The notes below the pieces were generated by a model, which was not told the DNA's origin, searched no databases, and saw only the letters and a list, made by a program, of their open reading frames with translations. A stretch of DNA of 64,000 nt from Anastatus disparis. Lineage: Eukaryota; Arthropoda; Insecta; Hymenoptera; Eupelmidae. The position numbers and the translations under genes are program-made. Positions 1 through 12,156 of this stretch are shown here, piece by piece. Positions within the stretch are counted from its first letter, which is position 1. Every line of letters starts with the position of its first letter. The stretch spans positions 2,155,976 to 2,219,975 of the forward strand of contig JAFFSR010000008.1 of assembly GCA_017163975.1 (NCBI GenBank), in the 5' to 3' direction.

Positions 1-480
1 GGAGATGATTCTGAACAAAGTTTATACTGTAATTTTTTTTTTATCTCTTAGAGTTTTTAAACTACGGCACTTTAAAGTTACGCTTTTTCAGCCAATCAGA
101 GAGCGCCATTGGGAATGTTCGAAAATATCAACAAGTGCTCTCCGTTTAGCCCCGTAAACCACGATGTCATTGACCATTTGTTTTTTATCGTAATGACACA
201 TAACCCAACTGCGTTTGACTATGTCTATACTGCTAATGTTTACATTCGAAGTACATGACTTTGAATGATAGATAGCAATGTTAGTCTTGTAATGTCGATA
301 ATATTTGTTGTTTTATTTAATAATCAAACATAATAAATGGTATAAGAATTAAATAATCATTTTGAAATTATTAATAAAATAAATTATTTTATAAATAATA
401 ATTCAATAAAATAACGATTGAGTATTAATAAATAATTTATTAGTAACTATTCAGTAATAAACAATGACTTAATATTGAAA
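1..480. other. AT-rich flank without a gene
   Basis: I see no gene. The stretch at about 195-285 (a TAACCC motif, then 'tgctaatgtttac', then 'gatagatagcaatg') resembles, in the same order, the segment at 1,189-1,252 in the adjacent inverted-repeat arm. It may be an old diverged copy of part of that arm. The rest is AT-rich with no ORF. Confidence 0.5.
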
Positions 481-2926
481 TTTATCAGTATCAAAATTCT
501 GATTATAAACATTACAGAAAATAGATGTGAAATAATAAAAATATTTGAAATGAAAATATTTATCGAGTTTTAAATATTTGCAGATATTGGTATAATTATT
601 TATGTTAATAATAATAATCTAATTTTAAAATGGTTATGACAAAATAGTCTATCTAAGAGAATTATTTATAATTTAATAATCATAAAGGTATTAATCGTAT
701 TAGCATTCATAATGATCCAATAATCATTTCTTTTGAATCTAGATTCGGTCGAATCTTCTGTTGGGTGACCGTGCAGAAATAGTGGCTTAATTTTTACTAT
801 TTTAATTATAAATTTATTGAGATAATGATTTAAAGGTTTTGGGGGTCAAGGAATCGAATGATGAGGTCGTTTTTATCATAAAGTTGGTATTTTGATAATA
901 AAAACTCTATTTTTTGAGATATCTTACAAATCTTGATTTTCATTTAAAATTTTGTAAGCTGACTAAATTTATATTCCAATTGACGATTATATGACCTTTA
1001 TTTATTAAATAATCTTTTTTAAATTGTATGATATTAAGTATTTTAAATTAATTATTGAGAATTAATATTTCATTAAATGTTTTAAAAATTATTGATTTTC
1101 TGCACAAGGAAACGGAACAGAACGTGTAAAGTTACGCAGCAACTTCGCAGCGATCGACGTCACACATTCAACTCGACCGCTAGAGATGCGGGTTATGTTT
1201 CTGCTATTGTTTACAAATGCGAATACCTAGTTTTTAACCATAGATGGCAATATAAGCTTAATTAGAACTATTATTGTAAGATGTTTTTAATTAACAGTCA
1301 ATATTAAATATAGATAAAATGTAAACGCAATATTAAATAAAAAATTAATTAATTCATCATATGATATATTAAATTTCACGTAAATATTTCGTTGTATATT
1401 TATTGATTGAATATAAAGTTTTACGTGATTTTATAAAACATAAGTGCTTTAAAACAATTTTTCGTATTAATTAACATATAATTTTAGTCTATTTCAACAC
1501 AGTTTTTATAGTAAAAAACAATACCGCTCAAAAATTCGATTATAAATAAATGTCTGAAATAAATGATCATATCTTTGAAAAAGTGTTGTAGAAAATAAAA
1601 TATTTTCAAGTTCTCTTCAAGAACTTATGTATAGAATTATTCTCGAAGTTTTTTATCGTATAAAAATAGTAACTTGGACATTAACACTTATTAAATTTTA
1701 TACAGACGATTTTTCGAATATGATATAAAAAATATCTGAAAACAATAAAGTACCCTAGAAGAGTTTTCTAAAATGAAATAATAATTTTCTAAATGAATAA
1801 ATATTTTGTAGAATAAGTTTCCGTACAGTTATGAAGCTTTAAAGTTCGGGATTTTTAATGTTTGATGCAGAAAATTGGCCAATTAAACGGTCCCAAACCT
1901 TAAAGCTTTATAACTTCCCAGAAACTCAGCGTAAAAAATGCTTATAAAATGCTAATGTAAGCTTTTTTGCAGTACTTTATTTTTTTTTTAGATTTTTTTA
2001 TATCACATTCAAAAAATTGTCTGAGCTAATTTAGAATTAAAAATGTTTAAAAATAATGTTTATTTTTACGTTAACTTTTTTATACGGTAAAAAAAATTGG
2101 AATTAATTTTATACATTGATTTTTAAAGCTCTTAAATTGTACTTTAAAATCTTTTTTTGGAATCCTTTTACAACATTGTTTTTAGCAATACGATCATTAT
2201 TTTAAGACTCTTTCTTTTACACGGTAGTATCGAATTTTTGAGCGGTATGGTAAATGTTTTAATAGATGACCACCTTAAAAATGGTAACTTTTAAGTTTTA
2301 CCATTCTTGAGAAAGCTATGTATTAGGACATTTTCTACAGTATGTAAATAAATAATTTATTGATTTTTACAGAATGTAATGTGTTTCATTAAAAATACTT
2401 GCGATGGTTAAAATTACGGAAAATGTTTGTAATGTATTTTTTGTATAAAATTGAAGCAAAAATATATATTTTTTATTCACACTCAGGGCATGAAATTCAA
2501 TTTTTGATGTCTATTCTTAGGGGCTGAAATAGCTCTATTTTACCAAAGGGCAAAAAAGTAGTTTTCTCACAAATATGGTTGATTTTTTCCCTATTTCCTA
2601 TGAGAAATTTACTTTTTCTAATGGCACATGAACATTTGGCATGCGAAAAATGAATTAAGCGAACGTAAGATAAATGTAGTAATTATAAGTGTGAGTATTC
2701 GATTCTATGAACAACTCAAATAAATTACTCAACTCTACGAGTTCGTGTCTCAAATTTATCAAGTTACTCTAAAAAATTATTTATTACTCGAATTACTCGT
2801 AAAAATATGAGCTACTCGGAGCACTCGAATGAATTGAATTACTCAAAAAATATGAATTACTCTAATAACTCAAGTCACTCGGAAATATAGGTGCTTTATT
2901 ATTATTTTCTGTAGAATCCTGTTTTT
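481..2926 (+). repeat. Left arm of a 43-kb inverted-repeat structure
   Basis: This 2.4-kb segment reappears as its reverse complement at 41,097-43,520. Both arms begin outermost with TTTATCAGTAT, run collinearly through landmarks such as 'ttgggtgaccgtgcag' (762-777) and 'catagatggcaatat' (1,239-1,253), and end innermost near 'atcctgttttt' (2,916-2,926). A short stretch of about 25 nt near 2,891-2,915 is present only here. In a 160-nt outer sample I count about eight mismatches, so the arms are roughly 95% identical. There is no long ORF. The inner end (2,690-2,890) is rich in repeated 'actcgaRtaactc' words. It could be the terminus of a giant fold-back-like element or an inverted segmental duplication. 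Confidence 0.85.
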
Positions 2927-3264
2927 CGTGTAATTTGATTCACTTAAATAGTTAGTATATTTTCATAAAATTTAAGTTTAATTATTTTTTTTATTTAAAA
3001 AAATATTATTTTTCTTTTTAGAGCGGGCAAGCTTCGCCCCATTATTATAAATTTTATCGATATATATGAAATATTAATAAATAATCTTGAAATTTGGCGT
3101 GAAACGATTAGATTTAATCCAGGCCGCCACAATATCTTAATAGTATATTATCCATATAAGGAGTAATTACGGAAAAAAGTCTTAAATCGTATGTAAATTT
3201 CATCTGAGCGAGAGGTGATGGTGACAAACATACTATTCAAGGTATTATTCATTCACTCCCATAA
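2927..3264. other. Unique spacer between left arm and satellite
   Basis: AT-rich spacer with no counterpart inside the right arm and no gene. It holds one small GC-rich inverted motif (gcgggcaagcttcgcccc, 3,023-3,040) of the kind seen at 31.3 and 46.3 kb. Confidence 0.5.
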
Positions 3265-3799
3265 TGAGTCGTAGTAATAACTATAATTAATTATAACACT
3301 ATAGATTAATGATTACAGGTGATTATAATCATTACTATAATTTTGTGGTAATAACTATAATCGATTATATGACTGTAGTAATGACTATAATCACCTACAA
3401 TCTTCACTATAGTTTTATAATTAATTGTAGTTATTACCACAAAACTAAAGTGATGACTAGACTCACCTATAATCATCACTACACTTTTATAATCAAATAT
3501 AGTTATTGACACAAAACTATAGTAATGATTATAATCACTTATGATCTTTATTACAGTTTTATAATCAATTTAAGTTTCTTACCACAAAACCATATTAATG
3601 ATTATTATTATCTGTAATCAATACTATAGTTATATAATCAATAAAAGTTATTACTGCGTAAGTATAGTAATGATTATAATTACCTATAATCAGCACTACA
3701 TTGTTATAAGTAATGGTATTTATTACCACAAAACTATAGTTATGATTATAATCACCTGATTATAACTATAGTTCTTTGATCAATTATAGTTATTACTAG
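3265..3799. repeat. 72-bp satellite, block 1
   Basis: Degenerate tandem repeats with a period of 72 bp. The unit reads roughly 'ctataatcatcactacag', 'ttttataatcaattatag', 'ttattaccacaaaactat', 'agtaatgactataatcac'. The first unit or two (to about 3,380) run in the opposite orientation to the rest of the block. Because 72 is a multiple of three, weak ORFs stay open on both strands; they are not taken as genes. The block ends at the CTAG target site of the solo LTR. Confidence 0.85.
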
Positions 3800-5509
3800 T
3801 GTAACGTCAAAATGTTAAGAATTTAATAGCAAAAAAATGAAGAAAGCTTTAAAGTAAAAAATATAAAAAAGAATAATATCTTTTAATTGTATTTAATAAT
3901 GAAAAGAACCACTCTCGATTCTTCTTGACTTAATGATTATATTATTATATTTATAACTCCTAGTATGAATAGGTCGTGCTTATTGTTTGCTGAAGACATA
4001 ACCTGTAACAAAAAGATAGCCTTAATCCCTGGTGCACGATAACCGGTGCATCACCAGGCATAAAATGCTCGTGGTGTCCACTGGAGAAGGGCAGCTTTTC
4101 AGCACCCTTTTATATCCATCACCATCAGGCTTTTGTGCAATGCGCAGCGGTTCTATGAAATCACAGAACTACCACTCAAGGCTTTTCGGCCGAAGGCCTA
4201 GTCTTTCCCCTTATTAGTATGAAATAAATATATCTTTGTTAAATAGGTTGGTTAGTACACACTCATTGTATTAACACTGACTCTATTTTTAATTTCAAGT
4301 AATCCTGCAAAAAGATACTTTATACGCAGGATTACTTATTTAATTCAAACAAAAACACAAGTTTATATGATTTTAATTCCTGTCGCGAAAGAATAAAATT
4401 CTTAAAAATCTTTATTATGTCTTTATAACAGATTAAATGGCACTTTTAATCTTCATAAAGAGAAGAATCTTAAGAAAAAGAAACAAAAAAAATATAATTA
4501 CGTCTCCTTCTTGCTTTAGACTCTTAACAAATCGAAAAAGAGAAAAAAAAATAAGTCCGAATCTATTCAGATTTATATTGTAAGGCAGTACGAGAGAGAA
4601 TAATCCCGAGATCCTCGCACTCCGTGAGCCCGAGCTCACTGATCCCCTCTTCTTCGATTAGTTATCTAGATGATTTGATTCATCTGGGCTGTCATGTAGA
4701 TATGCGCAGAGACCTCTTTGCATTTATTCCCAGCGTATCTAAATACCCCCATCTATATACTATACTAGATAATAACTATTATGAAACTCCTTTTTTTTTA
4801 TGTTAAGTTATTCAGAAAGAATGCATTATCTTGTAAAAAAAATTTACATCATATAATTATCCTGTTTCACTACTAAAATTTATTATTTAAGTTAATTAAC
4901 CATGTTTCAGAGTCTTTCAAGTAGTTAGATATTCTGAAAGCCCCGTTTACATGAGATATTCAAAATTAGTTTAAATTGTATAATTGTTTATAATAATGAC
5001 TATATAAATCAATTAATTTGAGTTCTTAAAATTCTCGAATAATCAAAAATAATGTTCATATTGAATTGTTTCTTTAATAACCCCTTTTTTTATTGAGTCA
5101 AATATTCGAAAAATTGATTGAATCAAGTGTAATGTCGTATCAATGCGTTAGCATCGCGTCTCTTTGCCTCTCTCTATTACCCATTATGAAAGACAAGGAG
5201 AGCTACGTTTCACACTTGGCCCCTCGGCGAATGAGATTCGAACACACGGACCGAGCCAACGGCGGGCTTTTCGTTTAAATTTGAATTATTGTTACAATTA
5301 AGAAAATTTAATATTTTATTGAAAATCTTTTTATGGAAAATTCCGTTATCTATTTTTCAATGCTTTTTTATAAAAAATAAATTTTTCTAATTACTATATA
5401 TATTTTTTTTTTCAAAAATATATTAATATTGTTCTACATTACCGACCGAATCTAATGAAAAATTTTTCTATTCATTTAAATAATTAAAATGCAATTCGGA
5501 CTCGTTGCA
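3800..5509. mobile_element. Solo LTR (1,710 bp) inside the satellite
   Basis: The insertion starts TGTAACGTC and ends CTCGTTGCA, giving TG...CA ends with a short imperfect terminal inverted repeat. It is flanked on both sides by CTAG (3,796-3,799 and 5,510-5,513). Removing it together with one CTAG restores a continuous satellite reading 'ttattactaggtaactg'. This fits an LTR retrotransposon reduced to one LTR by LTR-LTR recombination. There is no long ORF and the orientation is unclear. Other content includes a patch with several CpGs at 4,590-4,640 and 5,190-5,270. No second copy of this LTR is in the window. Confidence 0.75.
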
Positions 5510-5513
5510 CTAG

Positions 5514-7979
5514 GTAACTGTAGTAATGACTATAATCACGTATAATCATCTTCACGGTATTATAATCGATCATAGTTATCACTACGTAACTATAGTTATG
5601 ACTATAATCACCTATGACCATCAATACAGATGCTAATCAATTATAGTTAATACTACGTAACTATAGTAATAACTATAATAACGTATAATCATCACTACAG
5701 TTTTATAATTAATCGTAGTTATTACTACGTCACTATAGTAATGATTAGAATCACCAATAATCATTACTACAGTTGTATAATCAATTATAGTTATAACTAT
5801 GTGAGTATAGTTATGACTATAGACACCTATAGTCATCACTATGGTTTTATAATCAAATATAGTTATCGGTGAGTGACTGCAGTTATGACTCTTATGACCT
5901 ATAATAATCAATTCAGTTTTATAAACAATCATAGATAGTACTACACTACAGTTCTGAAATCAAATATAGTTATTACTGCAAAACTATAGTAACGAGTATA
6001 ATCACCTGTAATCATTACTCCAGTTTTATAACTAATTATTGTTATTAATTAGATACTATAGTAATGACTATAATCACCTACAATCATCACTACATTTACA
6101 AAATCAATTATAGTTATTACTACAAAAGTATAGTAATGATTATAATAATCTGTAATCATTATTATAGCTTTATAATCAATTATTGTTATTACAACGTGAG
6201 TAAAGTAATGATTATAATCACCTATAATGATTACTACACTTTTATAATTAACTACAGTTATTACTATGTAACTATAGTAATGATTATAATTATCTGTAAT
6301 CAATACTATAGTTCTATAATTAATAAAAGTTATTACTACGTAAGTATAGTAATAATTATAATTATCTGTAATCATTACTATAGTTCTATAATCAAATAAA
6401 TTTATTACAACGTAAGTATAGTAATGACTATAATCACCTATAATCATCACTACAGTTTTATAATATACTGTAGTTATTACTACAAGACTATGGTGATAAT
6501 TATAATCACCTATAATTATCACTAAAGTTTAATAATCAAATGTAGTTATCACCACAGAACTATAGTATTGACTATAATCACCTGTAATCATTACTATAGT
6601 TTTATGATCTATCATAGCTATTACTACGTAAGTATAGTAATGATTATAATCACTTAAAACCATCACTACAGTTTTCTAATCAATTTCAGTTATTACCACA
6701 TAACTATAGTTATGATTATAACTATCTGTAATCATTACTATAGTTCTATAATCAATTATAGTTATTACAACGTAAGTATAGTAATGACTATAATCACCTA
6801 TAATCATCACTACAATTTTATAATTAATTATAGTTATTACCACAAATTTATAGTGTCGACTATAATCACCTATAATCATCACTACAGTTTTATAATTAAT
6901 TTTATAAAACTGTAGTGATGATTATAGGTCATCACTACAGTTACTATCACTACAGTACTAGTATTACCACAGTACTATAGTTCTATAATTAATAAGAGTT
7001 ATTACTACGTAAGTATAGTAATAATTATAATTATCTGTAATCATTACTATAGTTCTATAATCAATTATAGTTATTAAAACGTAAGTATAGGAATGACAAT
7101 AATCACCTATAATCATCACTACAGTTTTATAATATATTGTAGTTATTACCACAAGACTATAGTAATAATCATAATCACCTATAATCACGACTACAGTTTT
7201 ATGATCAATTGTAGTTATTACCACAATACTATAGTCATGAATATAATCACCTGTAATTATCACTATAGTTTTATAATCAATTATAGTTATTACTACGTGA
7301 GCATAGTAAAGATTATAATCACCTATATTCATCTATACAGTTCTATAATCAATCATAGTAAGGTTCTATAATCAATCATCAATCATGATTGTAGGTGATT
7401 CTAGACGATACTATAGTAACATAATCATACCAATAATTGATTATCTAACTGGAGTAATGATTACAGGTGATTATAGTCGTTAGTATAGTTCAGCAGTAAT
7501 AACTTCAATTTATTTCAGAACTGTAGTGTAGTAATATGTATGATTGAGTATTAAACTCTATTAAGAATTATAGGTCATTATAGTCCTAACTACTGTCATG
7601 TAGTAATAACTATATTTGATTATAAAACTATAGTGATGACTATAGGTGATTATAGTCATAACTAAACTTACGTAGTTATAACTATAATTGATTATACAAC
7701 TGTAGTGATAATTATAGGTGATTATAGTTATTACTATACAGTTTTATAATCAATTATATTTATTACCACATTATAATCACTTATAATCATTACTATAGTC
7801 TTAAAATCAATTGTAATTATTACCATAAAACTATAGTAATGACTATAATCACCTATAATCATCACTACAGTTTTATAATCAATTATAGTTATTACCACAA
7901 AACTAGAGTTATGATTATAATCACTTATAATCATCACTACAGTTTTATTATCAATTTTAGTTATTACCACAAAACTATA
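5514..7979. repeat. 72-bp satellite, block 2
   Basis: About 34 units of the 72-bp satellite. In places two subtypes alternate. One carries 'ctgtaatcattactatag' with 'ttattactacgtaagtat'; the other carries 'ctataatcatcactacag' with 'ttattaccacaaaactat'. Units begin at 6,726, 6,798 and 6,870, exactly 72 bp apart. The orientation flips near 6,900, near 7,375 and back near 7,737. Repetitive peptides of 24 residues per unit are open on both strands and reflect the period, not a gene. Confidence 0.88.
6869..6928. repeat. Perfect 27-bp stem hairpin in the satellite
   Basis: The 27 nt at 6,869-6,895 are exactly the reverse complement of 6,902-6,928, with the 6-nt loop TTAATT between them. This is a head-to-head junction of two satellite units and could extrude as a cruciform. 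Confidence 0.9.
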
Positions 7980-8853
7980 TGTTAAGGGCTTTTCCGGATT
8001 AGACAAGCCCCGGAAAAACCCTTCACATTATTTCTTAAAACTAGAGAATGCAAATTCAAACTTATAAAATAATAGGGTATGACATGATTCATTGTGCACA
8101 TAATATATTAGGTTAGAATAAATTCAATTTATTCAATTATTTTAATAAATTCAAAATGTTAATTTACACATTCAGTAATTATTAATAAAATGAAAATGAA
8201 AATAATAACAAAAATACAACTTAAATAATTACAATGAGTATAAAGTTGTTCAAATTAAATGTAAGAATTACAAGCATTACTCTACTTTTAATTAGTAATT
8301 TGTATGTCATAAGAAATATGATTATCAATTATTATTTAAACTTATCTCTGTCGAATTTCCTTGGCTTCTTGTACGGCGTCCTCATCATTCGATGGATGAT
8401 TTAATGTACTGCGTAACATTACTTTGAAACTGAATTTAATTACGATCAAACGCGAACAATTTCAAAATAAAACTTTAGCTATCGTCTATAAGATGCTGAA
8501 GTAGATCAAGCTGGTGCGCTTCCGCATGTCCCTAGCAAGAGAGAGCCTTAATCGCGCGCCCAAAGTCACGACGGTAGCTATGCTCATCCCACTACTTAAT
8601 TAAAAGTAGGAGGGAGTCAAGCTATGTGATTGGTGCATCATTGTATGGCCACTAGCAACAAGCACTGCAGGTAGCTGCACGTGTTGCATGGTCAGCACAA
8701 TGGTCACGTTGGTGATATCAAAAGTGTTACTTGATATTTTTTTTTAACGAAGGTAACATCTTTAATACATTAGATTTTACAAAGTTATAAAATCTAATTA
8801 AAAATTTAATAAATAAATTAATTGAATTAAAAATTTATTTGTGTCACTTAACA
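7980..8853 (-). mobile_element. 3' LTR of gypsy element A
   Basis: On the minus strand this 874-bp segment starts TGTTAAGTGACAC just after a polypurine tract and ends GCCCTTAACA, so it is bounded by TGTTAAG...CTTAACA. On the left it abuts satellite DNA directly (satellite ends 'accacaaaactata'). It has a GC-richer middle (about 8,490-8,720). The matching 5' LTR was not found to the right of gag, so the element is incomplete or rearranged and no target duplication can be confirmed. Confidence 0.7.
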
Positions 8854-8863
8854 CCCCCCCCCC
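8854..8863 (-). other. Polypurine tract of element A
   Basis: On the minus strand this is a run of ten G immediately before the TGTTAAG LTR start, preceded by 'taagtaa'. That is the usual place and composition for the plus-strand primer of an LTR retrotransposon. A similar block, again next to 'cttactta' and a GTCGTC motif, recurs at 17,380-17,415. Confidence 0.7.
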
Positions 8864-10395
8864 TTACTTAGAATAACTGTCGTCTTTGACAGTCGCGAAC
8901 CATCCATCAAAGCATAAGAAGCGCCATACAAAAGGGCCTGTAAACAATTGAAACAATTTACAAGAGTAAAAAAAATTGAAATACAATAAGTACTGAATTA
9001 ATAATGAAATAAATGAAAGACAATGTTCACGAAAAATAGAAACAAAAATTTATTTTTTATTTTTTATTTTTTTTTTCGTTTGTGCTGATTGTTGAAGATC
9101 TTCGATGTAGTCGATCGTTCATCGGTCTTCGTAGGAGGAGCGGGGTTCTCTTCCGTTTGCTCCCCCTACAGGTAGGTTGATTTTTGTTTTAATCGTTGCC
9201 CCAAATTTAGATGGATGGTAGTTCTTTTGGTTGAATGTGTCGTTTTAGTATCCATCCTGGTTATTGGTCTGCAAATAATGAATTTAGCACAAGCTGGTAT
9301 TTCATCAAGTAATGATCTAATTTGTCGTTAAGATGATATCTGGAACAGTAAAAATTGCTGGTTACACATATTGTATTTTTAATGAAAATATGTCCCTTTT
9401 CATGCTTGGTGAGCAGGAACAGTCGGATAAGGGTTAATTGGTTTAAGCTTGTAGTGTTAGTGCTAAGGTAAATTAAGCTTGACAGTTAGTATACCACCCT
9501 TTTTATGTACAAGTTTTGTGGTTTTTACTCGATGATTTAAGCATCAGTTAGGATCCATGATTAACCAGGGTTGGTAGCCTGGTATGTTATCATTGCTATC
9601 ATTCACTATTTGATCATACACTCTTACTTTTTCTTAAAAATTGAGATTGGAATGGAAATAAGGTCGGTATTTCTGTGATAACGCGAACTGCTTACTTGTC
9701 CTCGTTAGTCATCAGTCCAGTCCATTATATAGTTAATTAAAAAGGTCATGGATGTTAGACGGAATAATAAGTCATAAAGTCAGAATAAAAGTCAAATGCA
9801 AGTTTATTGTCAGCAGTTTCAACGCTTAAACACTCTTGTAGGGAGGCGGCAACTGGGTGCGCACTCAACCTTTAATCACAGGTTAATTCCAACTATATGG
9901 TCGAATTTCAATTTTGTGTTCTGCATTTGTTTTTTAAAACAAAGAAGGAATATGCAGTTTTATTAAGATTTTGGTTTACGATTTCCCAATCATCCATTGT
10001 TGAAACTATACCTCGGCCGAGGAATTTCATTGAGTCATTTTGACATAGTCTAGTAGAGTTTAGTACGTCTAAAACTGTCACAGCTGAATAAGGTATTGGC
10101 GGATTACAGGTGCATTAATTAATGCAGTCTATAAAGTCAGGTAGAGTCTAGTACAAATTTTTATTTGTAAAAGTCAAGTAATGATTAAGGAAGGTCGGAT
10201 GGTCGGTTTAAATCCCCTTTTCTTTTTTCTTCTTGGTATTTACTCTGTATCTGCATGACAGACAATGGCTATATATAAAAAAAATAGGTTAGTAATAATT
10301 TTTTTTTAAATATGAGGCTACAGCTGTCAGTTTTCCGTATACATCACTTGGTCCTTGCAATGAGTGGAAGTTGAGTTTCTGAAACAGTATGATCA
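8864..10395 (-). other. Region between pol and 3' LTR of element A (env position)
   Basis: This is 1.5 kb with no reading frame of 60 codons or more on the minus strand. Gypsy elements of the errantivirus type carry an envelope gene here. Short open stretches exist (for example on the minus strand around 10,110-9,950), but I cannot recognise an envelope motif, signal peptide or fusion segment. It is either a decayed third ORF or a long untranslated region. On the plus strand there is nothing. Confidence 0.4.
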
Positions 10396-11388
10396 TTAAT
10401 CAAATTCCCTAGCCGCGGCTTTTAATTTATCCACGTGTTTACACATTAATTTTCCGTTTGGCAATTCCAGCAAAACATTATTATGCCCTAGTGTTTTTAC
10501 TATTTTTAAAGGTTTTAAATAGTAAGCATCAAACTTTGATCTTCAAGGTTCATTTTTAACATAAGCATAGTTTCCTACAATGGGTTTAAATTCCTTCACA
10601 CGTTTGTCATAGTAGTCTTTAGTTCTAGTTTTGGTCTTGATGAGTTTATGTCCAGCGTCCATTTTCATCTCGTGTAGTCTAGTAATCAAGTCTCGTCAAT
10701 ATTGGTTGTAGGTAGTTAGGCGTCCCTCTTTGGGTATGTGAAGAGGGAATCGAGCAAGTCTGCCATACACTAGTTCAAAAGGAGTATATCCTGTAGCTGA
10801 ATGTACACTAGTGTTATAAAGTCTACCAATGGAGCATGACTACGTTCTAGTGCACCTGTCGTTTGTGGTCGATATCCTGAGGAATGTAACTGGGATATCT
10901 TGAATATTTTTAGCAGCATTCCTATTATTTCTGACATAAAACTGGTTCCTTTGTTCGAAAGTATGGCTCGAGGAGCTCCGAATTGGCAGATCAAGTGTCT
11001 GGCTAGAGCATCAGCTATGGTAGTCGCTCTTAGATTTCGTAATGGAGTCACTATGACAAATTTGGTTAGATGGCATTGCATAGTTAGCAAGTGGCAATGG
11101 CCCAATGGCGTCATTCTCAATTTTCTCACGGTGTCTATTGATACTTTATCGAAACTTTCGATTGGTGTGTCGGTAATAACCATCGGTGCTCTTCTTGTGA
11201 TTCTGTCAATTTTTCTTTCCTGGCAAGTGGAACAGTCTCTAATGAAGTTTAGAACGTCATTTCTCATTCCCGGCCAATAGTACCTTTCTCGAACCTTGGC
11301 ATAAGTTTGATTTACACCCTTATGTCTTCTAATTAGACTAGTATGTAAGTTAGTCAGTACATATCTTCTTTCGTCTTCACTTAAGTAA

Positions 11389-11910
11389 TCAGTCTTTCCG
11401 TAGCATAGAGTTATTTTGTATGTCTGTTCCGTTAAATTCATGTCTTAGTAGATTTATTAAAGTCCCAGGCTCTAAATTTTCTGTAAGCTTACTGTGTCTA
11501 GATACTCTCATAGTGTGTATATTTCTGTTAAGTAGAAGTAACCTCAGTCTATTTAAAGTTTGTTTGAGTAACTCTGTATCCAATGAATCATGGTGTTTAT
11601 TTTTCAGAATTACTGTCATTACATGATACTTCCTGTAAGGAGTTACCATTATTTGTCCAACCTTTGGTTTTGATTGTTTCATATCCATCAGACTAATTGC
11701 ATTAATGTCACTAAGCAAGGATGTGATGGGGTCATGCTTATCGCAGTCGCAAGTCATGAAATGCAATAAGTTGTCTGCTTTATATGTTAGACAATACCGT
11801 GAAGAAATTACATTTTTAACGGTCTTTTGCTTTTCTTCGTCTGATGTCAAAGGTTCAGATTCTATAAATTGTTCATTGCCTAGGTTTCTCCAAGGTAGTA
11901 TGTCAATCAA
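11389..11910 (-). other. Macro-like segment between RNase H and integrase
   Basis: About 140 residues of the element A polyprotein, with landmarks LLHFMTCDCDKHDPI, KVGQIMVTPYRKYHVM and TMRVSRHS, then a leucine-rich end before the integrase zinc finger. From memory, some insect gypsy elements carry a segment here that resembles Poa1-like macro domains (YK..N, a basic Y/H strand, then SxSRxG). That assignment is inference from pattern, not a search. The usual ADP-ribose-binding asparagine and glycine loops are not evident, so it would be a degenerate or non-catalytic version. Confidence 0.45.
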
Positions 11911-12156
11911 TGGCTGAAGAAGAGTAATAGAATCATTGGGTTCCTTCGTAAAATTTATGCCAATGGCCTCGTCTGAGTTGTCCTTCTCTGGGATGGTTTC
12001 TAAATCTGGGAATCGTACACTTTTCTTAACAGTTTTGGGAGTGCTAGATTGCGCTGGAGGTTGCGTTCTTATACTTGGGGTTACCGAAATTACTCGATAT
12101 TTTGGTACGTTAATTATGGAGTCATAGCATTCCTTTGTGTCAGCATCTGTCCCAGC

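Noticed and set aside
5190..5275. B-box-like 'gttcgaatctc' on the minus strand in the solo LTR
   Set aside because: No A box at the correct spacing and no cloverleaf, so no tRNA or SINE call.
10900..11280. 126-codon plus-strand ORF opposite integrase
   Set aside because: It is antisense to the recognisable integrase domain and has no features of its own.
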